Positions 34,279 through 45,200 are shown, numbered from the stretch's first letter. The stretch: 64,000 bases of DNA from Cupriavidus metallidurans CH34 (GCF_000196015.1 NC_007973.1:1984001-2048000); one strand, 5' to 3'. Notes: a model not told the origin generated them from the letters alone. Numbers and translations: made by a program.

Positions 34279-34306
34279 CAGGGTTCCCGCGCGAACGGGA
34301 ACCCTG
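34279..34306 (-). other. Intercistronic hairpin between livK and livH
   Basis: Perfect 11-bp stem CAGGGTTCCCG/CGGGAACCCTG with a 6-base loop, without a following T-run on the minus strand. It probably blocks 3' exonucleases and keeps the binding-protein message abundant relative to the membrane subunits. Confidence 0.75.
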
Positions 34307-34337
34307 ATCTGCCCTTCCTTCTCTTTGTCTTCCCGAC

Positions 34338-35588
34338 TTAGTTCGGCCGTTTCATCTGACAGGAAGTCGGCTGCGCGGCCACGAACTGGTCGAGCTGCGC
34401 GTTGGTCTTCCAGCCATAGCCGGTGTTTTCCTGGTCAAACTTGATGTCCTTGCCGTTGACCTTGGTCCAGGTGGCCACCACCAGCGGTTGCTGGGCCTGG
34501 TGGTCGGTGTTACGCATTTCCACCGTCCCGTTCATGCTCTCGACCTTCATGCCCTCCATCGCCTTGGCCACCTTGACCGGGTCCGTGGAACCAGTGTCCT
34601 TCATGGCCTTGGCAAGGAAGGCAACGCCCGAGTAGGCCGCCATCACATAGAAGTCGTCGTTGTACTTCTTCTTGAAGCCTTCGACGATGTCGCCACCCTT
34701 GAAGGTGGGATTGTTCGGGTTGTAGTAGCCGACGTACTTCACGTGCTCGGCGCCGGAGGCACCCATCGCCGTCGGCACCCCGGTGGTGGCCGCGTAGTAC
34801 GTGTAGTAGTTGACCGGCAGGCCGGCATCCTTGCCCGCCTTGATCAGCAGCGCAAGGTCGCTACCCCAGTTGCCGGTGATCACCGTATCGGCGCCAGACG
34901 CTTTGATCTTGGCCGCATACGGCGCGAAGTCCTTGACCTGCGCCAGCGGGTGCAGATCCTCGCCGACGATCTGGATGTCAGGACGCTTGCGCTTCAGGTA
35001 TTCCTTTGCCGCGCGCGCCACCTGGTGGCCAAACGAGTAGTTCTGGTTGATCAGGTAGACCTTTTTGACGTTCGGGTCCTTGGCCAGATACGTCGTCAGC
35101 GCCTCCATCTTCATGTCGGAGTTCGCGTCGAGCCGGAAATGCCAGTAATTGCACTTGCTGTTGGTCATGTCCGGGTCCACCGCGGCGTAATTCAGGTAGA
35201 CGATTTCCTTGCCCGGATTGCGCTCGTTGTGCTTGGCCACCGCGTCTTCCAGCGCCAGCCCCACGGCGGAGCCGTTGCCCTGGACGATATAGCGGATGTT
35301 CTGGTCCACGGCCTGCTTGAGGATGGTCAGGCTTTCCTGCGGCGACAGCTTGTTGTCAAACCCCACTACCTCGAACTTGTGCGCGCCCGCCCAGTTCTTC
35401 TGGTTAGCCACGTCGGCCACGTACTGCCAGCTCTTGAGCTGGTTCTGGCCCACGGGGGCCATCAAACCCGAAAGCGGATCGATAAACGCGATCTTCACCG
35501 TATCGGCTGCAGCCACTCCCGATACCAGCGCGGAACCCAGTGCCACAACTGCCGCCACCCCGGTTACCAGCGGACGCAACTTGGTCAT
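34338..35588 (-). CDS. livK: Liv-type ABC transporter periplasmic substrate-binding protein
   Basis: A type I periplasmic binding protein of 416 residues. There is a signal peptide of about 28 residues (cleavage likely after GVAA), then VKIAFIDPLSGLMAPVGQNQLK, the usual beginning of this family, and Cys pairs absent until a C-terminal SCQMKRPN. ATG 35588 (MTKLRPL) is chosen over 35603 because AAGGAGA sits at the right distance. The ligand is unknown; members near acyl-CoA ligase genes may bind aromatic or aliphatic acids. Confidence 0.92.
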   Translation of the reverse strand: MTKLRPLVTGVAAVVALGSALVSGVAAADTVKIAFIDPLSGLMAPVGQNQLKSWQYVADVANQKNWAGAHKFEVVGFDNKLSPQESLTILKQAVDQNIRYIVQGNGSAVGLALEDAVAKHNERNPGKEIVYLNYAAVDPDMTNSKCNYWHFRLDANSDMKMEALTTYLAKDPNVKKVYLINQNYSFGHQVARAAKEYLKRKRPDIQIVGEDLHPLAQVKDFAPYAAKIKASGADTVITGNWGSDLALLIKAGKDAGLPVNYYTYYAATTGVPTAMGASGAEHVKYVGYYNPNNPTFKGGDIVEGFKKKYNDDFYVMAAYSGVAFLAKAMKDTGSTDPVKVAKAMEGMKVESMNGTVEMRNTDHQAQQPLVVATWTKVNGKDIKFDQENTGYGWKTNAQLDQFVAAQPTSCQMKRPN

Positions 35589-35747
35589 ACCTGTCTCCTT
35601 CACTTGTTGTCATTGGCGATGAGTGACCGGCCACACCCTCCTCGCGTGGCCGGTCACCGGCGCGCGGACTCCTTTCCCTGAGCCCGCGCAAATGCCTGCT
35701 GCTACCTGATCAGATGAATATCCCGCTGCGGTCGACCTCGATCGGCC

Positions 35748-37373
35748 TCAGGCGGTGGGCAGCTTGTAGTCCTTGAGTTGCTCCCGCAACTTGAGCTTCT
35801 GCATCTTGCCGGTAGCCGTGAGCGGAATCTCGCTGACGAACAGCACATCGTCGGGAATCCACCATTTGGCGACCTTGCCCTCGAAGAACCCGAGCAGTTC
35901 CTCGCGCGTGATCTCCATGTTCGGGCGCTTGACCACCACCAGCAGCGGTCGCTCGTCCCATTTCGGGTGATACGCGGAGATGCAGGCGGCCATGTGCACG
36001 GCCGGATGCGCGGCAGCGACGTTCTCGACATCAATCGACGAGATCCATTCGCCGCCGGACTTGATCACGTCCTTGCTGCGGTCCGTGATCTGCATGTAGC
36101 CCTCTTCGTCGATCGTGGCCACGTCCCCGGTGGGGAACCAGCCATCCACGAGCGGGCTGTTGTCGTTGCGGAAGTAATGGTCGATGACCCACGGGCCGCG
36201 CACGTAGAGGTCGCCGAAGGCCTTGCCGTCCCACGGCAGTTCCTTGCCTTCACCGTCGACGATCTTCATGTCGACGCCATAGATCACGCGGCCCTGCTTC
36301 TCCACGATCTTGTGACGCGCCTCCTCAGGCAGGTCCAAATGGCGCGCCAGCAGCTTGCAGGACGTGCCCAGCGGCGACATCTCGGTCATGCCCCATGCGT
36401 GGATGACTTCCACGTCCAGCGCTTCGAGCGCGCGGATCATTGCGGGCGGCGCCGCCGATCCGCCAATCACGGTGCGGCGGAACGTCGAGAACTTCAGCTT
36501 GTTGGCCTGGACGTATTGCAGCAGGCCCAGCCAGACCGTCGGCACGCCGGCGGAGAAGGTCACGCCCTCCTGCTCGAACAGTTCGAACAGCGAAGCACCG
36601 TCAAGCTTCGGCCCGGGCAGCACCAGCTTTGCGCCGACCAGCGGCACCGAGTACGGCAGGCCCCAGGCATTGACGTGGAACATCGGCACGACCGGCAGAA
36701 TCACGTCACGCGCGGAGCATCCGAGCGCGTCGGGCAGTGCCGAGGCGTACGAGTGCAACACCGTCGAGCGATGCGAATACAGCGCGCCCTTCGGGTTGCC
36801 CGTGGTACCGGACGTGTAGCAAAGGCTGGACGCCTGGTTTTCGTCGAACTGCGGCCACTCGTAGTTTCCGTCCTGGGCGTCGATCAGGTCTTCGTAGCAG
36901 ATCAGGTCGACCTTCGACTCGGCCGGCATGTGGGCGCGGTCGGACATCATCACCCAGCCCTTCACGTTCGGGCAATGCGGCGCCACGCCCTCTACCAGCG
37001 GCAGGAACGTGCTGTCGAAGAACACGTACTGGTCGTCGGCATGATTGACGATGTAGGCGATCTGTTCCGGGAACAGGCGCGGGTTGATCGTATGACAGAC
37101 GGCGCCCATGCCGGACACGCCGTAGTAAATCTCAAGGTGGCGATAGCCGTTCCAGGCCAGCGTGCCAACGCGTTCGCCCTGCTGCACGCCCAGCGCGCCA
37201 AGCGCCTGTGCCAGCTTGCGCGCGCGCAGTTCGCAATCGCGGTAGGTATAGCGATGCAGGTCGCCTTCGGTTCGTCGCGAGACGATTTCGGTGCTGCCGT
37301 AGTAGCGCGCAGCGTGCCGGATGATGGAGGAAATGAGCAACGGTGCGCTCATCATTTGTCCCATCAAAGCCAT
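35748..37373 (-). CDS. Acyl-CoA ligase (AMP-forming; DmdB/medium-long-chain type)
   Basis: Activates a carboxylic acid to its CoA thioester through an acyl-AMP. The AMP-binding P-loop [11 protein letters not shown] is near 185-195, followed by [28 protein letters not shown], and the C-terminal catalytic Lys in [13 protein letters not shown]. The 541 residues and motifs match the 3-(methylthio)propionyl-CoA ligase/fatty acyl-CoA ligase branch. GGAG precedes ATG 37373. First gene of the liv unit; livK begins about 160 bp downstream. Confidence 0.92.
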   Translation of the reverse strand: MALMGQMMSAPLLISSIIRHAARYYGSTEIVSRRTEGDLHRYTYRDCELRARKLAQALGALGVQQGERVGTLAWNGYRHLEIYYGVSGMGAVCHTINPRLFPEQIAYIVNHADDQYVFFDSTFLPLVEGVAPHCPNVKGWVMMSDRAHMPAESKVDLICYEDLIDAQDGNYEWPQFDENQASSLCYTSGTTGNPKGALYSHRSTVLHSYASALPDALGCSARDVILPVVPMFHVNAWGLPYSVPLVGAKLVLPGPKLDGASLFELFEQEGVTFSAGVPTVWLGLLQYVQANKLKFSTFRRTVIGGSAAPPAMIRALEALDVEVIHAWGMTEMSPLGTSCKLLARHLDLPEEARHKIVEKQGRVIYGVDMKIVDGEGKELPWDGKAFGDLYVRGPWVIDHYFRNDNSPLVDGWFPTGDVATIDEEGYMQITDRSKDVIKSGGEWISSIDVENVAAAHPAVHMAACISAYHPKWDERPLLVVVKRPNMEITREELLGFFEGKVAKWWIPDDVLFVSEIPLTATGKMQKLKLREQLKDYKLPTA

Positions 37374-37774
37374 GAAACTGTCTCCAGTCTTGAATGATCA
37401 GTCTGAAAAACGAACAATCGTGCTAATTTTTGGCCGATTGCTCCCATACTCCGCGAAAACAGAAACCGGTGACACTTATGTGTGATGGATCGCGCGAGCG
37501 CCGCGCTCGATGGCAGCGCTCCGGCCCCTGTCATGCATAGGATTGATGTCCGCTATTTGCATCGCTATTTGCGTGGTCTGCGATACAGCGGAGACCCTTG
37601 GGCTACAGGGGGAAACCGGTGCAAGTACAATACTGCGAGGCCAGATGTGTCTCAATATGTCGTTTTCCCCTAGCACCATGCACTTGATGCATGTGCACTC
37701 ATACTGGGCATTCGGCAGCGCCATCATTGAGCGGTCTGATCGATGCGGAGCCCTGCCATTTTTGGCTGCCCCTG
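37374..37774. other. 401-bp divergent intergenic region with operator candidate
   Basis: Between the ligase (minus) and selO (plus). It contains the operator candidate at 37411-37425, an inverted repeat TGCAC (37679-37683)/GTGCA (37693-37697), and a possible -10 TACAAT at 37626-37631 for selO without a good -35. Short open frames here show no ribosome site or family resemblance. Confidence 0.5.
37411..37425 (-). promoter_or_regulatory. Operator candidate upstream of the acyl-CoA ligase/liv unit
   Basis: On the minus strand TAGCACGATTGTTCG, which shares TAGCACG-N3-GTTC with the site at 27633-27648. It lies 38-52 bp ahead of the ligase start codon. Confidence 0.5.
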
Positions 37775-39325
37775 ATGCCCAACGAACCCACTGACGTCTT
37801 GCCCCCGACCTCCTTCAACGTACCTTTTGGCACGCGCCCCGGCATTGCCGCGCTCGGCGAGCGCTTCTTCACGCGACTCAGCCCGACGCCACTGCCTTCG
37901 CCCTACCTTGTCAGTGTCGCGCCAGCCGCTGCGGCGCTGCTGGGCTGGAACGAGACGGACCTTCAGGATGCGGTCAAGGACCCGGCCTTCATCGACAGCT
38001 TTGTCGGCAACGCGGTACCAGACTGGGCGGACCCGCTGGCCACGGTTTACTCCGGCCACCAGTTCGGCGTCTGGGCCGGACAGCTAGGCGATGGCCGCGC
38101 AATCCGGCTGGCCGAAGCGCAAACGCCAGGCGGCCCGTGGGAGATCCAACTGAAGGGGGGTGGACTCACCCCCTACTCTCGTATGGCAGACGGCCGCGCG
38201 GTCCTGCGTTCCTCGATTCGCGAATACCTGTGCTCCGAGGCCATGTACGCGCTCGGCGTGCCGACCACTCGGGCGTTGTCGATCATCGGCTCCGACGCGC
38301 CGGTACGTCGCGAAACCATCGAGACCTCTGCCGTGGTCACGCGGCTGGCGCCAAGCTTCATCCGTTTCGGGCATTTCGAGCATTTTGCCGCACGTGAAGA
38401 CCATGCGTCGCTCCGGCAACTGGCCGATTTCGTCATCGACAACTTCTATCCAGCCTGCCGGAACGCCGCGAATCCGTACCAGGCCCTGCTGCGCGACGTG
38501 TCCCTGCTGACGGCCGACATGGTCGCCCACTGGCAAGCGGTGGGCTTCTGCCACGGGGTGATGAACACCGACAACATGTCGATCCTGGGCCTGACGATCG
38601 ACTACGGCCCATTTGGATTCCTCGACGCCTTCGACGCCAATCACATCTGTAACCACTCCGACCAGCAGGGCCGCTACGCCTACAGCCAGCAGCCACAGGT
38701 CGCCTTCTGGAACCTGCACTGCCTGGCGCAGGCGCTGCTGCCGCTCTGGCGCGACGCCAATGCGGCGGACCCCGAGGCCGAGAAGGCAGCAGCGGTGGAA
38801 GCCGCCCGTGAGGCGCTCGACCCGTTCCGTGACCGCTACGCGGAGGCATTCTTCCGTCACTATCGCGCCAAGCTTGGCCTGCGCAGCGAACAGGAGCAAG
38901 ACGAGACGCTGATGACCAATCTGTTCCGTGTACTTCACGAAAATCGCGTGGACTACACATCGTTCTGGCGCAATCTTTCGCGCGTTTCCTCGCTGGATAA
39001 CTCGCACGATGCAGCGGTACGCGACCTGTTCCTCGATCGCGCGGCCTGGGATGCGTGGGCAGCTGAGTACCGCGCCAGGCTCCAGAGCGAGCAGTCGGAC
39101 GATGCGGCACGCACGACCGCCATGCTGGCCACGAATCCGAAGTACGTCCTGCGCAATCATATGGCCGAGACGGCAATCCGCGCCGCGCGCGACAAGGATT
39201 TCTCCGAAGTGGATCGCCTTATGGCCGTTTTGTCGAAGCCATTCGACGAACAGCCCGAAGCCGAGTCATATGCAAAGCTGCCGCCCGATTGGGCCTCCGG
39301 CCTTGAAGTCAGCTGTTCGTCGTAA
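37775..39325 (+). CDS. selO: Protein adenylyltransferase SelO (YdiU)
   Basis: A pseudokinase-fold enzyme that transfers AMP to Ser, Thr or Tyr of target proteins and is linked to redox stress. Visible motifs: [19 protein letters not shown] (91-109), Lys127 in QLKGGG, and the metal site region [10 protein letters not shown] (260-269) with Asp276. The C-terminus ends SCSS, where eukaryotic SelO has selenocysteine in place of Cys. ATG 37775 gives 516 residues; an in-frame ATG at 37691 would add a non-conserved leader. The msrB gene follows after 48 bp. Confidence 0.94.
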   Translation: MPNEPTDVLPPTSFNVPFGTRPGIAALGERFFTRLSPTPLPSPYLVSVAPAAAALLGWNETDLQDAVKDPAFIDSFVGNAVPDWADPLATVYSGHQFGVWAGQLGDGRAIRLAEAQTPGGPWEIQLKGGGLTPYSRMADGRAVLRSSIREYLCSEAMYALGVPTTRALSIIGSDAPVRRETIETSAVVTRLAPSFIRFGHFEHFAAREDHASLRQLADFVIDNFYPACRNAANPYQALLRDVSLLTADMVAHWQAVGFCHGVMNTDNMSILGLTIDYGPFGFLDAFDANHICNHSDQQGRYAYSQQPQVAFWNLHCLAQALLPLWRDANAADPEAEKAAAVEAAREALDPFRDRYAEAFFRHYRAKLGLRSEQEQDETLMTNLFRVLHENRVDYTSFWRNLSRVSSLDNSHDAAVRDLFLDRAAWDAWAAEYRARLQSEQSDDAARTTAMLATNPKYVLRNHMAETAIRAARDKDFSEVDRLMAVLSKPFDEQPEAESYAKLPPDWASGLEVSCSS

Positions 39326-39373
39326 TCCAGACCAAACGCCCCCAAGAATGCCGCACTACCAGGAAGCACGATC

Positions 39374-39781
39374 ATGACCACGACCAAGACCGACGCCGAA
39401 TGGCGCTCCCAGTTGTCCGACATCGAGTACCGCGTCACGCGCGAGGCCGCCACCGAGCGCCCGTTCACCGGCCAGTACTGGGACCACTGGAACCAGGGCA
39501 TCTACCATTGTGTGGGCTGCGGCACGCCGCTGTTCGAGTCGGCCACCAAATTCGACGCCGGCTGCGGCTGGCCGAGCTATTTCCGCCCGATCAACGGCGA
39601 AGTGATCGCCGAACACACCGACCATAGCCATGGCATGACACGGGTGGAAGTCCGCTGCAAGGAATGCGGCAGCCATCTGGGCCACGTCTTCGAGGACGGC
39701 CCCGCTCCCACCGGACTTCGGTATTGCATCAACTCGGCTGCGCTAAAATTCGATGATCGCGATCCGGAAGATCGTGGGTGA
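39374..39781 (+). CDS. msrB: Peptide-methionine (R)-S-oxide reductase MsrB
   Basis: Reduces methionine-R-sulfoxide in proteins. Catalytic Cys118 is in RYCINS, the zinc site is made by Cys46/49 and Cys95/98, and Cys64 (GCGWPS) may be the resolving residue. The length of 135 residues is standard for a single-domain cytoplasmic MsrB. It follows selO on the same strand; both act in oxidative-stress physiology. Confidence 0.96.
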   Translation: MTTTKTDAEWRSQLSDIEYRVTREAATERPFTGQYWDHWNQGIYHCVGCGTPLFESATKFDAGCGWPSYFRPINGEVIAEHTDHSHGMTRVEVRCKECGSHLGHVFEDGPAPTGLRYCINSAALKFDDRDPEDRG

Positions 39782-39876
39782 CGACACCCGCACTCCGGTC
39801 GCATGACCGATCTGCCAGGCGGCGGATCGCCCGCGGGCCAGCCTGATCGCCGATCCGCCAACCTTATCGCATCCGC

Positions 39877-40416
39877 ATGAAATTTCTTTTCGACCTGTTC
39901 CCGGTCATCCTTTTTTTCGTCGCCTTCAAGCTGTTCGGCATCTATCCCGCGACGGCCGTGGCGATCGGCGCGACGGTGGTCCAGATTGCCTGGGTTCATT
40001 TCCGTCACGGCAAGGCCGAGCCCATGCAATGGGTCAGCCTGGCGATCATCGCCGTATTCGGTGGCGCCACGATCCTGCTGCACAACGAGACCTTCATCAA
40101 GTGGAAACCGACGGTGCTCTACTGGCTGTTCGCGGTCACCCTGATCGGCTCGGTCATCGGATGGCGCAAGAACCTTATCCGCGCCATGATGGAAAAGCAG
40201 GTGACGCTGCCCGAACCGATGTGGGGCCGCCTCAACGTCGCATGGGCGGGCTTTTTCGCCGTGATGGGCGTGCTCAACCTGTATGTGGCGTACCAGTTTT
40301 CGACCGACACCTGGGTCAACTTCAAGCTGTTCGGCAGCATGGGCCTGATGCTGGTGTTCATTGTGGCGCAGAGTATCTGGCTGTCGCGCCATATCCAGGA
40401 AACCCCGTCCGAGTAA
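39877..40416 (+). CDS. yciB: Inner membrane-spanning protein YciB (septation protein A)
   Basis: A 179-residue protein with about five membrane helices (beginning [17 protein letters not shown]). It is a member of the YciB/IspZ family, needed for normal septation and envelope integrity. [21 protein letters not shown] near the middle is the family's conserved loop. It is followed by bolA after 51 bp, a conserved beta-proteobacterial order. Confidence 0.94.
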   Translation: MKFLFDLFPVILFFVAFKLFGIYPATAVAIGATVVQIAWVHFRHGKAEPMQWVSLAIIAVFGGATILLHNETFIKWKPTVLYWLFAVTLIGSVIGWRKNLIRAMMEKQVTLPEPMWGRLNVAWAGFFAVMGVLNLYVAYQFSTDTWVNFKLFGSMGLMLVFIVAQSIWLSRHIQETPSE

Positions 40417-40467
40417 GCCACCGCGCCGCGGACTCATCGATTCAGAACAGAACAGAAGGAAATCCGG

Positions 40468-40782
40468 ATGGCAGCTGACCCCGCCACCATCGAAGCGCTG
40501 CTCCAGGCAGCGCTTGATCCCACCCGCCTGGCCGTGCGCGACGACAGCGCCGCCCATGCCGGCCATGCAGGCGCTGCCTCTGGCGGCGGGCACTACGACG
40601 TGCTCATCGTCAGCGAGCGGTTCGGGGGTCACTCTCGCGTAGCCCGGCACCGTATGGTGTATGATGCGCTGCGCGAACTGTTCCCCTCGCAAATCCACGC
40701 GTTGGCTGTCAACGCGTACACCGACCAAGAATATCAATCACGCGAAGCAACCCGCGACGCTACTCGCAACTCTCAGACCTGA
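40468..40782 (+). CDS. bolA: BolA family protein
   Basis: A 104-residue protein with a BolA domain (HYDVLIVSERFGGHSRVARHRMVYDAL, about 42-68) that works with monothiol glutaredoxins in Fe-S trafficking or as a regulator. A Gly/Ala/His-rich insertion (about 25-41) precedes the domain. ATG 40468 has AAGGAAA upstream. It ends four bases before the PPIase start, indicating a shared transcript. Confidence 0.92.
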   Translation: MAADPATIEALLQAALDPTRLAVRDDSAAHAGHAGAASGGGHYDVLIVSERFGGHSRVARHRMVYDALRELFPSQIHALAVNAYTDQEYQSREATRDATRNSQT

Positions 40783-40786
40783 CCCC

Positions 40787-41581
40787 ATGAAGACCTCCGT
40801 CCTCTCGTTCAGCCTGGCGGCTGTGCTTGCTGCTGGCAGCCTGCCCGCATTCGCCCAGAACGCTGCCGTTGTGAATGGCAAGCCGATTTCGTCGGCCAAG
40901 GTGGACAAGCTGATCGCCAGCACTGGCCAGCCGGAAACTCCCGAACTGCGCGACCGTGCGCGCAACATGCTGATCGACCGCGAACTGCTGCTCCAGGAAG
41001 CCAACAAGCGCGGCATCACCCAGCGTGACGACGTGCAGGAGCAACTGGAACAGGCCCGCCTGAACGTGCTGGCCGGCGCGGTATTCGAGGACTACGTGCG
41101 CACCCACGGCGCCAGCGATGAAGAGCTGCGCAAGCAATACGAGAAGATCAAGGCGCAGTTCGGCAACGGCAAGGAATACCACGTCCGTCACATCCTCGTG
41201 GAGAAGGAAGCCGACGCCAAAGCACTGATCGCCAAGATCAAGGCCGGCGCCAAGTTCGAAGATGTGGCCAAGGCCCAGTCGAAGGACACCGGCTCCGCCG
41301 CGAACGGTGGCGACCTGGATTGGGCCAACAGCAGCAGCTACGTGCCCGAGTTCTCGGCCGCGATGACCAACCTGAAGAAGGGCCAGATGACCGATACGCC
41401 GGTCAAGACCCAGTTTGGCTGGCACATCATCGAACTGGTGGACACGCGCGACGCCAAGATCCCGTCGTTCGAAGAAGTGAAGCCGCAGCTTCAGCAGATG
41501 ATGATGGGCGATCAGGGCTGGCAGCGCGAGCAGTTCCAGGCGATGATGAAGTCCCTCAAGGACAAGGCGAAGATTCAGTAA
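40787..41581 (+). CDS. Periplasmic parvulin-type peptidyl-prolyl cis-trans isomerase
   Basis: A 264-residue exported chaperone and proline isomerase. It has a signal peptide (MKTSVLSFSLAAVLAAG, cleavage after AFA near residue 22), a SurA-like N-terminal helical part, a parvulin domain (VRHILVEKEADAKAL to FGWHIIELVDTR, about 134-224), and a helical tail. It follows bolA by four bases. A strong terminator comes 17 bp after the stop. Confidence 0.93.
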   Translation: MKTSVLSFSLAAVLAAGSLPAFAQNAAVVNGKPISSAKVDKLIASTGQPETPELRDRARNMLIDRELLLQEANKRGITQRDDVQEQLEQARLNVLAGAVFEDYVRTHGASDEELRKQYEKIKAQFGNGKEYHVRHILVEKEADAKALIAKIKAGAKFEDVAKAQSKDTGSAANGGDLDWANSSSYVPEFSAAMTNLKKGQMTDTPVKTQFGWHIIELVDTRDAKIPSFEEVKPQLQQMMMGDQGWQREQFQAMMKSLKDKAKIQ

Positions 41582-41598
41582 TCTGTTGCCAATCCGAT

Positions 41599-41628
41599 AA
41601 AAAGCCGGCGCTAATGCGCCGGCTTTTT
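41599..41628 (+). terminator. Terminator of the yciB-bolA-PPIase unit
   Basis: Stem GCCGGCGC/GCGCCGGC with loop TAAT, flanked by A5 and T5. The symmetrical A and T tracts allow function in both directions. Confidence 0.93.
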
Positions 41629-41770
41629 CATTTAGAGCACTCTGGGCAGCCTTGCACGGCACGTGTTTGATCTTGATACGGGTGGCGGGTTTCCACTTGG
41701 CAACGGTCCCGGTAAGATCAGAACCCATGCGTTCCGGCGCAGGCTTCATGACTTCCATGGATATCAAGCA

Positions 41771-42118
41771 ATGGGCGTGACCAGCGGCTATTGGCAAATG
41801 TGGCACATCTTCTCCAGCGGCATGGTCTATTGCGCGTTGGGAATGCCCAATATCGAATGTACCGGCGGTCGATGGCGTAGCCTGCTCCCTCACCTCCCCG
41901 TGCGTGACCGCTATGCGCAAGCGAAACTGCTACAGGCCACGGTCGCCTTCATGGAAATCCGCGGAGAAGTCAAAATTCCCCCTGGGTCCGATCGCTTGCG
42001 CCTCCTCTATTCCCGGTACCTGCCCTGGAGCGCCCGCCTGCAGACGCAGGAGTCCGCGCCTACGCCATCCGCCTCACCGCCATCCCCTGCGGACCAGCCC
42101 AGTACGGCTGTAGCTTGA
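41771..42118 (+). CDS. Hypothetical protein
   Basis: A frame of 115 residues from ATG 41771 (MGVTSGYWQMWHIF). The frame extends up to ATG 41663, but codons before 41771 lack the GC-rich third positions seen after it, so the later start is preferred. It has many aromatic residues (YW, WQMW), a central helical part (RYAQAKLLQATVAFMEIRG) and a Pro/Ser-rich C-terminus. No family was recognised. It lies between terminators of its two neighbours, so it would need its own promoter, which I cannot see. Confidence 0.5.
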   Translation: MGVTSGYWQMWHIFSSGMVYCALGMPNIECTGGRWRSLLPHLPVRDRYAQAKLLQATVAFMEIRGEVKIPPGSDRLRLLYSRYLPWSARLQTQESAPTPSASPPSPADQPSTAVA

Positions 42119-42194
42119 ACTCGCATCTCACCGTCTGACCGTCTGGCTGTTTGGCTGTCTGGCTGTCTGACCGTAATGCAGACGGCGGCTCCAA

Positions 42195-42226
42195 AAGAAA
42201 AAGGCGCCCGATAATCGGGCGCCTTT
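42195..42226 (-). terminator. Terminator of purL
   Basis: Long stem (42200-42212 with 42214-42226, core GGCGCCCGA/TCGGGCGCC) followed on the minus strand by TTTTTC and TTTT. It starts about 20 bases after the purL stop. Confidence 0.9.
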
Positions 42227-42246
42227 GGCATGGGCTGGATAAGAAC

Positions 42247-45200
42247 TTAGCCCACCCACTTCCGTGCGTTACGGAACATGCGCATCCACGGGCTGCCACC
42301 ATCGGCGATCTGCTTCCACGCGTCCGGCGCCCAGCTCATCGTCGCGGTACGGAACACCCGCTCCGGGTGCGGCATCAGCACGGTAAAGCGGCCATCGACC
42401 GTCGTAACCGACGTGATGCCCTCCGGCGAACCATTCGGGTTCAGCGGATACGTCTGCGTCGCAGCACCACGGTTGTCGACGAAACGCAGGGCCACGTTTG
42501 CCTTGGCAATGTCGCCTTGCTGCGAGAAATCGGCAAAACCTTCACCGTGCGCCACGACGATCGGAATGCGGCTGCCTTCCATGCCGGCGAAGAAGATCGA
42601 CGGCGACTGCTGCACTTCGACGGTCACGAAGCGTGCTTCGTACTGTTCCGACTGGTTACGCGTGAACTTCGGCCAGGCGCCGGCACCCGGAATGATCGGG
42701 GCCAGGTTGCTCATCATCTGGCAGCCGTTGCACACGCCCAGCGCGAAGGTGTCCTGGCGATTGAAGAACGCCGCGAACTGTTCGGCCATCTGGCCATTGA
42801 ACAGGATCGTCTTGGCCCAGCCTTCGCCCGCACCCAGCACGTCACCGTAGCTGAAGCCACCGCAGGCCACGAAGCCCTTGAAATCGGCCAGGTTCGCGCG
42901 GCCGGCAATCAGGTCGCTCATGTGGACATCGTGCGTGTCGAAGCCCGCCAGATCCATGCTGTACGCCATTTCGATCTGCGAGTTCACACCCTGCTCGCGC
43001 AGGATGGCCACGCGCGGCCGCGCGCCCGAAGCGATGAACGGCGCGGCGATGTTCTCGGCCGGGTCGAATGTCAGCACGGGGCTGATGCCGGGGTCGCCGG
43101 CATCGAGCACGCGCTCGTACTCGCTATCGGCACAGGCGGGGTTGTCGCGCAGACGCGCGATACGCCAGCTCACCTCGGTCCACGTACGCTGCAGATCGGC
43201 ACGCGCGGCGCCGAACACCTTCTTGGCATCGCGATAGATCTCGACCTGGTCGTTTGTGTTCGGCTTGCCGATCACGTGGCTGCATGCCGACAGGCCTGCC
43301 TCGCGCAGCACCGCGAACACGGCGTCGCGCTCTTCCAGGCGCACCTGGACCACGGCACCGAGTTCCTCGGAGAACAGTGCGCGCAGCGTCTGGTCATTGC
43401 GACGTTCCGCGACCTGCTGCGCCCAGTTCTTGGCGTCGCCGTAATCCTGCTCGCCATTCGGATCGAGCGTGAGCATGTCGACGTTCAGCGACACACCGCA
43501 GTGGCCCGCGAACGCCATCTCCGCCACGGCAGCCATGAAACCGCCGTCCGAACGATCGTGATAGGCCAGCAGCTTGCCTTCACGATTCAGGCGCTGGATC
43601 ACGTTGAAGAAGTTCTTGAGGTCTTCCGCGTTGTCGACGTCGGGGGCGCTATCGCCCACCTGCTGCGTCACCTGGGCCAGAATGCTGCCGCCCATGCGGT
43701 TTTTGGCACGCCCGAGATCGATCGCGATCAGCACGCTCTCGCCCAGGTCCGTGCGAAGCTGCGGCGTCAGCGTGCGGTTCACGTCGTCCACCGCCGCGAA
43801 TGCGGAGATGATCAGCGATACCGGCGCTACCACTTCCTTGTCGCCATCGGCATCGGACCACTTGGTGCGCATCGACAGCGAATCCTTGCCAACCGGGATG
43901 CTGATGCCCAGCGCCGGGCACAGTTCCATGCCAACGGCGTGCACCGTGTCGTAAAGCTTGGCGTCTTCACCGGCCACGCCACAGGCAGCCATCCAGTTGG
44001 CCGAGAGCTTCACCTTGCCCAGGTCCTTGACCGGTGCCGCTGCCAGGTTGGTCAACGCTTCGCCGATCGCCATGCGGCCCGAGGCCGGCGCGTTGATCAC
44101 GGCCAGCGGCGTGCGCTCGCCCATCGTCATCGCCTCGCCAGCGGTGCCCTTGTAGTCGAGCGTAGTCACGGCCACGTCGGCCACCGGCACCTGCCACGGG
44201 CCCACCATCTGGTCGCGGGCGTTCATCCCGCCCACCGTACGGTCACCGATCGAGATCAGGAACGACTTGTTCGCCACGGTCGGGTGACGCAGCACGTCAC
44301 GCACGGCTTGTTCCAGCGAGATGCCGGTCACATCGACGGGCGGGAGCTCCCGCTCCACGCGCGTGACGTCGCGATGCATGCGCGGCGGCTTGCCCAGCAG
44401 CACGTCCATCGGCATGTTGACCGGGAAGTGTTCCTTCAGCGCGGCATCCACATGGGAGTCGACAAGCTGGAGTTGCTTCTCCTCTGTAGCGATACCCACC
44501 ACGGCGAACGGCGAACGCTCACGCTCGCACATCGCCTGGAAAAGCGGCAGACTGTTCGGCGCGATCGCCAGCACATAGCGCTCTTGAGACTCGTTGCACC
44601 AGATCTCGGCAGGCGACAGGCCCGACTCTTCCAGGTGCACCTGACGCAGGTCGAAACGCGCGCCACGGTCAGCGCCGTCGACGAGTTCGGGGAAGGCGTT
44701 CGAAATGCCACCCGCGCCAACGTCGTGGATCGACAGGATCGGGTTCTCATCGCCAAGCTGCCAGCAGGCGTTGATGACTTCCTGCGCGCGACGCTCCATT
44801 TCCGGGTTGCCACGCTGCACCGAATCGAAATCGAGATCGGCGGTGTTCGTGCCGGTCGCCATCGAACTGGCCGCGCCGCCACCCATGCCGATACGCATAC
44901 CCGGGCCGCCCAGCTGGATCAGCAACGTGCCAGCCGGCAGCGGGTCCTTGTGCGTGTGCGAACCGTCGATGTTGCCAATACCGCCGGCGATCATGATCGG
45001 CTTGTGATAGCCGCGCACGGTGCCACCAACGTTCTGTTCGTAGACGCGGAAGTAGCCGCCCAGGTTGGCGCGGCCAAATTCGTTGTTGAACGCCGCGCCG
45101 CCGAGTGGCCCGTCGATCATGATCTGCAGCGGGGATGCGATGCGGTCCGGCTTCCCGGTCACAACCGGCTTGTCGTCCGGATTGCGGTGGGACACCGGCT

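Noticed and set aside
35778..37397. A 539-codon plus-strand frame opposite the acyl-CoA ligase
   Set aside because: Exact antisense of a gene with all AMP-ligase motifs; no independent evidence.
37476..37727. An 83-codon minus-strand frame in the ligase-selO gap
   Set aside because: No ribosome binding site, no family resemblance, and many rare-type codons; more likely chance in a regulatory region.
37691..37774. A longer N-terminus for SelO beginning at 37691
   Set aside because: The added 28 residues (MCTHTGHSA...) resemble no SelO start and include Cys/His-rich low-quality sequence; the conserved region begins after 37775.
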